NCBI GenBank assembly: GCA_963739355.1
Contig: CAVUAD010000005.1
Coordinates: 310,001-374,000, forward strand
DNA length: 64,000 bases
DNA from: JAWVFM01 sp963739355
GTDB lineage: Bacteria; Actinomycetota; Thermoleophilia; Solirubrobacterales; 70-9
Reading direction: 5' to 3'
Position 1 is the stretch's first letter; each line of letters begins with the position of its first letter. Below, in pieces: positions 40,848 to 48,010 of the stretch. The position numbers were made by a program, and so were the translations under genes. Under the pieces are notes generated by a model. It searched no databases. It saw only the letters and a list, made by a program, of their open reading frames with translations, and was not told the origin of the DNA.

Positions 40848-42491
40848 ATGGCTTCACGCGAGGGCGCGATTCTAAATGAGCGCGTTGCCGATCAGTTTGC
40901 GGTCAACGACCGCCAGGCGAGCCGCGTCTCACGGTACGCGGTGCTGGTCGCCGGCCTGACGGCTGCGGGCCTGGTGTTCAGGCTCTCCGACTTCTCACAG
41001 GGCCTCTTCGCGGACGAGCTCTCGACGGCGTGGGTGCTGGGCGGCCGAAGCCTCGGGCAGGTGCTCACTGTCGTGCACTCCAACGACGAGATCACCCCGC
41101 CGCTCTTCTTCGTGCTCGCCTGGCTCTCCTCGAAGCTCGGGTCCAACCCGGATCTCATCAGGCTGCCCTCGCTGATCGCGGGAACCGCGTCGATTCCGCT
41201 CGTCTACCTCGTCGGCGCTCGCACGGTCGGCCGCGCCGCCGGCGCCGTCGCCGCGGCGGTGTTCGCGCTCAGCCCCTTCATGATCTATTACTCGACGGAG
41301 GCGCGCTCGTACGCGCTGATGATCGCGCTCGTGCTCTGCGCCATCCTCGCGCTGCTCGCGGCCCTGGAGCGCGACGGCCTCTGGGCGTGGGTGGCGTTTG
41401 CGGTTGCCGCCGCCGCGGCGATGTACTCCCACTACACCGCTGCCTTCCCGCTCGCCGCGATGGGTGTCTGGGCCCTGGTCTTCCACCCGGGCCGCCGGCG
41501 CAACGTCCTCATCGCCGGCGTCGGCGCAGCCATCCTCTTCGCGCCCTGGATCGGCGGGTACCTCGCGGATGCCCGGTCCCCCACGACGCAGATCCTCTCG
41601 GCCCTCTCCCCGTTCACCTTCGCCTGGGTGCGGCAGTCGATCGAGAACTGGGCAATCGGGTTCCCGTACGTCCAGCAGGCATCGATCCCCGGGACCACGG
41701 CGGCCCTGATCGCGCTTTTCGGCGTCGTCGTCGGCGTCGCCGGGCTGGCGGGCCGCCTGCTTGCCGACTGGAGGCGACGGCGACCGCCGCTGCTCGCCTG
41801 GGTTCGCGGAGTTCCCGCGGGCTGGGCGCTGATCGTCATGCTCGCCATCGCGACGCCCCTCGGCGAGGCGATCTACTCGGCCCTCGGTCCGAACCTGCTG
41901 GGCGCCCGGAACCTGAACGCGTCCTGGCCGGGACTCGCGCTGGCGATCGGCGCGGTCCTGACCGCGCCCGGGGGGGTGGTCAGCGTGGTCGCCATCGCGC
42001 TCACCCTCGCCGGCTTCGGTATCGGAACGGCCAGAACGCTTCAGGATCGCTGGGCCCGCCCGGACTTCCAGGCCGCCGCGGACTACATCAACTCCCACGC
42101 CGGGCCCGGGGACGTTGTCGTCGACGACAGCGCCCTGACCCCGGTGCCGCTCACCGGCCTCGACGTCTACCTCCATCCCGGACACCCCGAGGTCAGGCTC
42201 GGCCTGCCCGAGGAGACGGACCGCCCGTTCGCGATCCTCGACCCGGTGCCGCGCCTCGGAGATCAGGTACGCGAGGCGACCGCCGCGGCGCGGGGCCACC
42301 GCATGTTCGTGGTCAGCGCCAGGACGCCCAACCTGGTGCAGCCGATTCGCTACGGCTTCGAGGGGCTCGGCAAGAAGCTGCGCGCCGACCTTCCCGCCGG
42401 GTACCGCATCCGGCGCATCCGGTCCTACCCGGGCCTGATGCCCCTCGAGATGGACGTTGTCTACCCGCCGGAGAAGGGCGCGGGCCACTAG
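40848..42491 (+). CDS. GT39/83-family membrane glycosyltransferase
   Basis: 547 residues from ATG 40848. This is the clearest PMT_2-type member of the group: helix 1 YAVLVAGLTAAGLVFRLSDF, catalytic loop GLFADELSTAWVLGGRSLGQVLTVVHSNDEITPPLFFVLAWLSSKLG, then RLPSLIAGTASIPLVYLVGARTVGRAAGAVAAAVFALSPFMIYYSTEARSYALMI. About eleven membrane segments, then a soluble C-terminal domain of about 130 residues. It should transfer a polyprenyl-phosphate-bound sugar outside the membrane. It is divergent from the DPM1-like gene, which could supply its donor. Confidence 0.85.
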   Translation: MASREGAILNERVADQFAVNDRQASRVSRYAVLVAGLTAAGLVFRLSDFSQGLFADELSTAWVLGGRSLGQVLTVVHSNDEITPPLFFVLAWLSSKLGSNPDLIRLPSLIAGTASIPLVYLVGARTVGRAAGAVAAAVFALSPFMIYYSTEARSYALMIALVLCAILALLAALERDGLWAWVAFAVAAAAAMYSHYTAAFPLAAMGVWALVFHPGRRRNVLIAGVGAAILFAPWIGGYLADARSPTTQILSALSPFTFAWVRQSIENWAIGFPYVQQASIPGTTAALIALFGVVVGVAGLAGRLLADWRRRRPPLLAWVRGVPAGWALIVMLAIATPLGEAIYSALGPNLLGARNLNASWPGLALAIGAVLTAPGGVVSVVAIALTLAGFGIGTARTLQDRWARPDFQAAADYINSHAGPGDVVVDDSALTPVPLTGLDVYLHPGHPEVRLGLPEETDRPFAILDPVPRLGDQVREATAAARGHRMFVVSARTPNLVQPIRYGFEGLGKKLRADLPAGYRIRRIRSYPGLMPLEMDVVYPPEKGAGH

Positions 42492-42499
42492 GCGCGCGC

Positions 42500-43204
42500 T
42501 CAGAGCTTGCGCGCGAGGACCACGTTGTGTGCGCAGAGCCGGCGGAGCCCCGGGACGCGCTCCACGAGGCGCTCGGTCCCACCGGCAAGCCGCAGGAGCC
42601 GGGGCGGCGTGAAGTCCGGAACCAGGCCCAGCTCCTGCGCACGCTCAACTCGAGCCCCGCCGCCCGCGAGCCCGGCCTCGATCTCGCCAAGCGGGATCAG
42701 CCGCTCGTCGCCGCGGTCCTGCGGCACCCGGCGCATGAGGTACGGCCAGTAGGGGTTGCGGGGGTTGTGGTCCCAGATCAGGAGGTGGCCGCCGGAGCGC
42801 ACGACTCGCGCCATCTCCGCGAGGACGGCGCGCACGGCATGGGGAGCGGCGACGTGGTGAAGGGTTGCCACGGTGAGGGCCAGGTCGAAGACCCCGTCGG
42901 CGAACGGCAGCTCCTCGCCGCCGGCCTGGACGGCCTCGATCTCAGGCGCCCGCCGGCGCATCACCTCGAGCATCTGCGCGGACGGATCGACGCCGACGAC
43001 CGCGTAGCCGCGAGCGGCAAGGCGCTCCGCGAGGGCCCCCGTTCCGCAGCCCACATCCAGAACCCGGGCGGGAGGGGGGTGGTGGCTCGTGACGAACTCG
43101 GTGCGCTTTCGCAGGTAGTGCTCGACGACGTGCTCGGGGAGAGACGCGTCGTAGTGCTCCGCGACCGAGTCGAAGTGCCTGCCGTCGGCCTGCGGGCCGC
43201 TCAA
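42500..43204 (-). CDS. class I SAM-dependent methyltransferase (UbiE-like)
   Basis: 234 residues from TTG 43204, which overlaps the TGA of the upstream GT2 gene. FDSVAEHYDASLPEHVVEHYLRKRTEFV leads to motif I ARVLDVGCGTGALAERLAARGYAVVGVDPSAQMLEVM and ELPFADGVFDLALTVATLHHVAAPHAVRAVLAEMARVVRSGGHLLIWDHNPRNPYWPYLMRRVPQD. It mirrors the other GT2-methyltransferase pair 2.5 kb upstream in layout. The substrate is unknown. Convergent with the GT39/83 gene, 8 bp between stops. Confidence 0.88.
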   Translation of the reverse strand: MSGPQADGRHFDSVAEHYDASLPEHVVEHYLRKRTEFVTSHHPPPARVLDVGCGTGALAERLAARGYAVVGVDPSAQMLEVMRRRAPEIEAVQAGGEELPFADGVFDLALTVATLHHVAAPHAVRAVLAEMARVVRSGGHLLIWDHNPRNPYWPYLMRRVPQDRGDERLIPLGEIEAGLAGGGARVERAQELGLVPDFTPPRLLRLAGGTERLVERVPGLRRLCAHNVVLARKL

Positions 43205-43953
43205 CTGCGAACCGGCTCCTTGAACGCCTCCGGCCGCGGCAGCCGCACCGGCGCCTCCCGGCGAAAGCGGAGGATCAGGCCGATCATCCGCAGGCCGAGC
43301 TTCACCGTCTTCACCGGGTCCCCGGTCACCGACGACGTGCCGACCCGCGGCAGGTAGTTGACGGGGATCTCGACGAACCGGGCCCCTGATGTGATCGTCA
43401 GCATCAGCATCTCCGGGCCGGCGTGACTGCCCCCTACGCGCATGTTCGCGACGAGGTGGTCCGCGAGCGGCCGGTCGAAGAGCCGGTAGGTGCAGCCGAT
43501 GTCGCTGAGGTGACTGGTGTTGAACAGGAACTCGACGAGCTTCGCCACGGCCCAGTTGCCCCACTTGAGCGCGAAGCCCATGTTCGCGCCCTCCCAGATC
43601 AGCTCGCGCGTGGTGCGCGTGCCGAGCACTGCATCGCACTCGTTGCTGTAGGCGAGGAGCTTCACCAGGTCGTCGGGCAGGAACGTCCCGTCGGGCTCCG
43701 CAAGGACGAGCAGCTCCCCGGTCGCCTCTGAGAGCCCGCGCCGAATCGCGTGGCCGTAGCCCTGCTTGGGCTCGAAGACCTGGCGGGCCGCGGTCTTCTC
43801 GACCTCCTCGGCGGTCCCCTCCTGCGCGTTGTTGTTGACCACGAGGACCTCGTCGACGTAACCGGTGTCGAGAAAGCCCTCGATGACCCCGCGGATGGAG
43901 TCCCGCTCGGCGTAGGTCATCAGCACGACCGAGACGGTGCGCTCGTTCCACAT
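43201..43953 (-). CDS. family 2 glycosyltransferase
   Basis: 250 residues. VSVVLMTYAERDSIRGVIEGFLDTGYVDEVLVVNNNAQEGTAEEVEKT is the nucleotide-sugar start, FEPKQGYGHAIRRGLSEATGELLVLAEPDGTFLPDDL carries the EPDG metal motif, and GCTYRLFDRPLADHL resembles DPM1-type acceptor parts. It is soluble, with no membrane helix. It is translationally coupled to the methyltransferase downstream. The VVNNNAQEGTAEEV segment replaces the usual DDGS, a subgroup feature. Product: a glycosylated lipid or glycan precursor, not identified. Confidence 0.88.
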   Translation of the reverse strand: MWNERTVSVVLMTYAERDSIRGVIEGFLDTGYVDEVLVVNNNAQEGTAEEVEKTAARQVFEPKQGYGHAIRRGLSEATGELLVLAEPDGTFLPDDLVKLLAYSNECDAVLGTRTTRELIWEGANMGFALKWGNWAVAKLVEFLFNTSHLSDIGCTYRLFDRPLADHLVANMRVGGSHAGPEMLMLTITSGARFVEIPVNYLPRVGTSSVTGDPVKTVKLGLRMIGLILRFRREAPVRLPRPEAFKEPVRS

Positions 43954-43977
43954 GTGCGCGGACTCTAGATGGCCGCT

Positions 43978-45195
43978 CTAGCCGTGGCCGAGAAGGCGGT
44001 CGAGGCGTACGCCGCGGGCCATCGCGTCGTAGCCGGCCGCGCTCGGGTGAAGATGGTCGCCGCTGTCGTACGCGGGTCGCAGGCGAAGCGGCTCGGACGG
44101 ATCACGGAGGATGCGGTCGAAGTCCACGCGCTCTCGCTTCGGGAGGCCCCGGATCCAGGCGTTGATCCGTTCACGGCGCGGCTCGACCCAGCCGCCGGTG
44201 AATGGCTCGCCGCCGGTTGGCGCGATCGTGGCCAGCATCACGCGAACGCCGTGCGCGTGCAGCCTCGCGAGGAGCCGCCTGTAGGCGTCGATCATCGTGG
44301 TCGCCTTCAGCCCGCGGTTGTTGCGCAGGTCGTTGATTCCCTCCTCGACCACGACCGCCTGAAGATGAGGCTGGTCGAGTACGTCGGCGCGCAGGCGCGC
44401 CAGGGCGCTTGTTCCCGCCGTGCTGGCCGGGCGCAGGGCGTCGCCCGCGATGCCGGCGTTGACGACCGTGGGCCACGGCCGGTGATGCCTGGCGCGCGCG
44501 GCAAGGACGTCCGGGTAGCGGGCGTTGGCGTTGAAGCCGGACCCCCACCCGTCCGTCAACGAATCACCGAGAGCAACGATCGTGGGCATTCTGTGCATGC
44601 GGCGGACGTCGACTCCCTCGATGCCCAGCCAAACGGGAATCGTTCGGCTCAACTCGGACCCGTCGGTTGACCCGGCGACGTCGCCGGTCCCCGGCTGGCT
44701 CAGATATGACACCTGCTCGGCGTCGCCGTGTGCGCTCGGCGACTGGTTGCCTGGCAGGTAAGCGCTGAAGGCAAGCCGAACCGGGGTCTTGATCGCGAGG
44801 TGGATCGGATCGCTGACGGCGTCCTGACCGGGGTCAAGCTTCAGATCGCTCGCCCCGTCGACTGTCACAGGTCGCTGCGTTCCGGGCACGAGCGACGCTC
44901 CGGCATCCACGATCCCTAGCTGCATGTCGTCGAAGTACGCCGGATCCGACCGGTAGCGGTTGGTGATCCGGACGCGCAGATCGGCGCCCGAGAGGCGAGG
45001 CGCGAGAATCATCCGCATCGTTTGGTCGTCCGTCGAGCGACCGCCAAAACCGGCCGGTGGCGCGTACCAGGCGGGGACCCAGCGGGAAGACGTCAGCGAC
45101 GCGGCCGCGGCGGCCGCGGGGCACGTCAGGAGCCAGAGCGCTGCGAGAGTCGAAAGCCACGCCGCGACACGTTGACGACCTCCCTGCCGTCGCAT
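43978..45195 (-). CDS. secreted SGNH/GDSL hydrolase
   Basis: 405 residues with a signal peptide (VAAWLSTLAALWLLTCPAAAAAA). After a beta-rich N-terminal domain of about 170 residues, the SGNH blocks follow: IVALGDSLTDGWGSG (Ser nucleophile), VVNAGIAGDALRP, VVVEEGINDLRNN and DSGDHLHPSAAGYDAMARG (Asp-His). All catalytic residues are present. The N-terminal domain plus this order is known from actinobacterial secreted lipases and rhamnogalacturonan-esterase-like proteins. It could de-esterify surface or plant polysaccharide. Confidence 0.88.
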   Translation of the reverse strand: MRRQGGRQRVAAWLSTLAALWLLTCPAAAAAASLTSSRWVPAWYAPPAGFGGRSTDDQTMRMILAPRLSGADLRVRITNRYRSDPAYFDDMQLGIVDAGASLVPGTQRPVTVDGASDLKLDPGQDAVSDPIHLAIKTPVRLAFSAYLPGNQSPSAHGDAEQVSYLSQPGTGDVAGSTDGSELSRTIPVWLGIEGVDVRRMHRMPTIVALGDSLTDGWGSGFNANARYPDVLAARARHHRPWPTVVNAGIAGDALRPASTAGTSALARLRADVLDQPHLQAVVVEEGINDLRNNRGLKATTMIDAYRRLLARLHAHGVRVMLATIAPTGGEPFTGGWVEPRRERINAWIRGLPKRERVDFDRILRDPSEPLRLRPAYDSGDHLHPSAAGYDAMARGVRLDRLLGHG

Positions 45196-45235
45196 CGGCG
45201 GACCCTTTCACACCCCGTGGCCCGGGTCAAGGACG

Positions 45236-45862
45236 TCAGCTGAGCGCCCTGGCGAGCGCTTCGGCGACGTCCGGGTCCAGGCGCTTGCCGCCGAGGGCGC
45301 GCAGCGCCCGGCCGATGACGCCGGCCGCCGGCCCGGGAAGCGGCGGGCCCGCGTTTCCGGAGACCTCGGCGCACGCGCAGGCGGCGTTGATGATCCGGGC
45401 CTCCAGCGGGATCTGCTCTCCGCGAAGGGCTGACGGCCCGGTGCCGTCGAAGCGCTCGGGCCAGCGCAGGATCCACTCGCAGACCGTCTCGGGGATGCCC
45501 GCCCCGCGGGCCAGGCCGGCGCCGTTCTCGGCCACGAGCGCAAGCACGAGCCGGTCCTCGTCGTCCAGCTCGTCCTCGGGCTTCGACAGCGCATCGGCGG
45601 TTACGTAGATCTTGCCGACCTCGTGCAGCTTCGCGGCCTCGCGCACCAGCGCGGCGCTCTCCGGCTCGAGCCCGAGGCTCTCGGCGACCGCGAACGCGAA
45701 GCTACCCACTGCGGTGGAGTGGGCGGCGGAGCCCTCGAGGTGGCCGTCGAGGCTCTGGATCAGCACCGCGCCGCGCTCGCGCACGAGCGCGGCGGCTGAT
45801 CCCTCCACGCCGGCGGGTTCAACCTCTAGAGAACGGCCGTCGCTCTGGCGATCCGAGCTCAT
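45236..45862 (-). CDS. degenerate HD-GYP-like protein
   Basis: 208 residues from ATG 45862; ten more in-frame residues to 45892 are possible. The HD-GYP scaffold is recognisable (AAHSTAVGSFAFAVAESLGL, AAKLHEVGKIY, FDGTGPSALRGEQIPLEARIINAACACAEVSG), but the signature HD is HE, the HHE is RWPE, GYP is GPS and the DAFDA segment is ACACAE. Several metal ligands are therefore missing, so it probably binds rather than cuts cyclic di-GMP, or has another role. Its start overlaps the SRPBCC-like gene. A GGDEF-EAL gene lies 2 kb away. Confidence 0.7.
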   Translation of the reverse strand: MSSDRQSDGRSLEVEPAGVEGSAAALVRERGAVLIQSLDGHLEGSAAHSTAVGSFAFAVAESLGLEPESAALVREAAKLHEVGKIYVTADALSKPEDELDDEDRLVLALVAENGAGLARGAGIPETVCEWILRWPERFDGTGPSALRGEQIPLEARIINAACACAEVSGNAGPPLPGPAAGVIGRALRALGGKRLDPDVAEALARALS

Positions 45863-46169
45863 CGAGAAGACGCTCCAGGGCGGCACCGGCACCGTTGAGG
45901 TTGGAGCCCGGATGCTGGGCCGTGATCTTCACCGCGGTGCCGAAGCCCCGTTCGGCCAGCTCGATCGCGATCCGGGCATGGGAGCCGCTCACGCCGTTCG
46001 CGCGCCAGGCAAGCACGCGCTCGGGGTCGCGATCGGTCACCTCCACGTCGACCGGTGCTGCTGAGCCGACGAGGCCTGCCATCCAGTCCTCCATGCGCGC
46101 GATGTCGTCGGCGAGCTCCCAGAGCTCGGGCGCCGATTTCACGAGCGTACGGTTGGCTGTTGATTCCAT
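45819..46169 (-). CDS. small SRPBCC-like protein of uncertain function
   Basis: 116 residues. STANRTLVKSAPELWELADDIARMEDWMAGLVGSAAPVDVEVTDRDPERVLAWRANGVSGSHARIAIELAERGFGTAVKITAQ has the strand-helix order of the START/SRPBCC (polyketide cyclase-like) fold, shortened. These cavities bind small hydrophobic ligands or act as stress proteins (AHSA1). The gene overlaps the HD-GYP-like gene by about 44 bp, so both are co-expressed. It starts about 100 bp from the methylmalonyl-CoA mutase stop on the same strand. Confidence 0.6.
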   Translation of the reverse strand: MESTANRTLVKSAPELWELADDIARMEDWMAGLVGSAAPVDVEVTDRDPERVLAWRANGVSGSHARIAIELAERGFGTAVKITAQHPGSNLNGAGAALERLLDELGSPERRPFSRG

Positions 46170-46269
46170 CCGGCACGGTTTCTTGCAGGCTACGCGGACT
46201 CCTGCTCGCGCTGAGACGATTGCAGAGCGCTCGGCGCCCGGTCGGTCGGGCCCGTAGGCGCCGATCAGG

Positions 46270-47904
46270 CTAGAAGAACGCCCCGCCGGCGTACTCGCCG
46301 AAGACGTCGCGCATTGCCCCGCAGACCTCGCCGATCGAAGCGTCGGCCGCCAGCGCGGCGCGGATGGGGTGCAGGAGGTTGCCCTCGCCGCCCGCCACGT
46401 CGCGAAGCTCCTGGAGCCTTGCGTCGACGGCCGCCTGGTCGCGCTTGGCCTTGAACTTGGCGAGGCGCTCCTTCTGGCGGCGCTCGGAGTCGGGATCGAC
46501 CTTCAGGATGTCGACGTCGTCGACCGTGTCGGTCACGTACTTGTTGACGCCGACGATGATGTCCTGGCCGGTGCGGTAGCGCTCGTGGTAGGAGGCCGCG
46601 GACTCCTCGATCTCGCGCTGGATGAAGTCGAGCGCCTCGACCGAGCCGCCGAGCTCGGCGACCTTCTCCATCAGCTCGCGGGCCCGCGCCTCGATCTCGT
46701 CGGTCAGCGACTCGATGAAGTACGAGCCGGCGAAGGGGTCGACGGTGTCCGCGGCGCCGGACTCGTGCGCGATGACCTGCTGGGTGCGCAGCGCAATGCG
46801 GGCCGAGCGCTCGGTCGGCAGCGCCAGCGCCTCGTCGAAGCCGTTGGTGTGCAGTGACTGGGTGCCGCCGCAGACCGCCGCGAAGCCCTGCAGCGCGACG
46901 CGGATGATGTTGACCTCCGGCTGCTGGGCCTGCAGCGTGACGCCACCGGTCTGGGTGTGGAAGCGGATTGTCTGCGAGCGCGGATCGTCGGAGCCGAAGC
47001 GCTCCTTGACGATCTGGGCCCACATGCGGCGCACCGCCCGGAACTTCGCGATCTCCTGGAACACGTTGTTGTGGCAGTTGAAGAAGAAGGCCAGGCGCGG
47101 CGCAAACTGGTCGATCGTGAGGCCGCGATCGAGCGCGGCCTCCACGTAGGCGATCGCGTTGGCGAGCGTGAAGCCCACCTCCTGCACCGCGGAACAGCCC
47201 TTCTCGCGGATGTGGTAGCCGGAGATCGAGATCGTGTTCCACTTGGGCACGGTCTCGGCGCAGTACTCGAAGATGTCGGTGGTGAGGCGCATGGTCGCCT
47301 CGGGCGGGTAGATGTAGTTGCCGCGCGCGACGTACTCCTTCAGGACGTCGTTCTGGACCGTGCCGCGCAGCTTCTCGGCGGGCACGCCCTGCTCCTCGCC
47401 GACCAGTTCGTAGAGGAGCAGCAGGATCGCCGCCGGGGCGTTGATGGTCATCGAGGTCGAGACCTCGTCGAGCGGGATCGCCTCGAAGCAGATCCGCATG
47501 TCCTCGATGGTGTCGATCGGGACGCCTGTGCGCCCGACCTCCCCGTCGCAGAGCGGGTCGTCGGAGTCGCGCCCGAGCTGGGTCGGCAGGTCGAAGGCCA
47601 TCGAGAGGCCGGTCGAGCCGTGCTCGATCAGGTAGCGGTAGCGGTTGTTGGTGTCCTCGGGGCTGGCGAACCCGGCGTACTGGCGCATGGTCCAGAGACG
47701 GTCCCTGTACATCCCCTCGTGGATGCCGCGCGTGAACGGATACGCCCCGGGCTCTCCGAGCCTCTCCTCCAGCCCGGGCGCGACGTCGCCGGGCTCATAG
47801 AGGCGTTCGACGGGGATGCCGGAGTCCGTGAAGCGGCGTTCGTCGTCGGGGCCGACGAGCGGCGCGATGAAGCGATCGACGTCGGAGGCAGGGCGCGTTG
47901 CCAT
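46270..47904 (-). CDS. methylmalonyl-CoA mutase large subunit, catalytic domain only
   Basis: 544 residues. The substrate-binding barrel is clear: YRDRLWTMRQYAGFASPEDTNNRYRYLIEHGSTGLSMAFDLPTQLGRDSD, STSMTINAPAAILLLLY, PKWNTISISGYHIREKG, FNCHNNVFQEIAKFRAVRRMWAQIV, and QTGGVTLQAQQPEVNIIRVALQGFAAVCGGTQSLHTNGFDEALALPTERSARIALRTQQVIAHE. The B12-binding domain (DxHxxG) is absent, so a separate small subunit elsewhere must supply it. It rearranges methylmalonyl-CoA to succinyl-CoA and completes the route from pccB. Confidence 0.95.
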   Translation of the reverse strand: MATRPASDVDRFIAPLVGPDDERRFTDSGIPVERLYEPGDVAPGLEERLGEPGAYPFTRGIHEGMYRDRLWTMRQYAGFASPEDTNNRYRYLIEHGSTGLSMAFDLPTQLGRDSDDPLCDGEVGRTGVPIDTIEDMRICFEAIPLDEVSTSMTINAPAAILLLLYELVGEEQGVPAEKLRGTVQNDVLKEYVARGNYIYPPEATMRLTTDIFEYCAETVPKWNTISISGYHIREKGCSAVQEVGFTLANAIAYVEAALDRGLTIDQFAPRLAFFFNCHNNVFQEIAKFRAVRRMWAQIVKERFGSDDPRSQTIRFHTQTGGVTLQAQQPEVNIIRVALQGFAAVCGGTQSLHTNGFDEALALPTERSARIALRTQQVIAHESGAADTVDPFAGSYFIESLTDEIEARARELMEKVAELGGSVEALDFIQREIEESAASYHERYRTGQDIIVGVNKYVTDTVDDVDILKVDPDSERRQKERLAKFKAKRDQAAVDARLQELRDVAGGEGNLLHPIRAALAADASIGEVCGAMRDVFGEYAGGAFF

Positions 47905-48010
47905 GGCGGAGAGGATAAAGGCGGCCGCCGTGCCTGGTGCCTGCCTAAAGGTGTGCCCGCCAACGGTCGAAACGGTCTAGGCATGGTGCGCTCGGGGTCG
48001 GGACGGAAAC

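Noticed and set aside
41030..43357. 775-codon plus-strand open frame
   Set aside because: It overlaps a GT39/83 gene in another frame and runs antisense to a methyltransferase. Arg/Pro-rich composition and no motifs.
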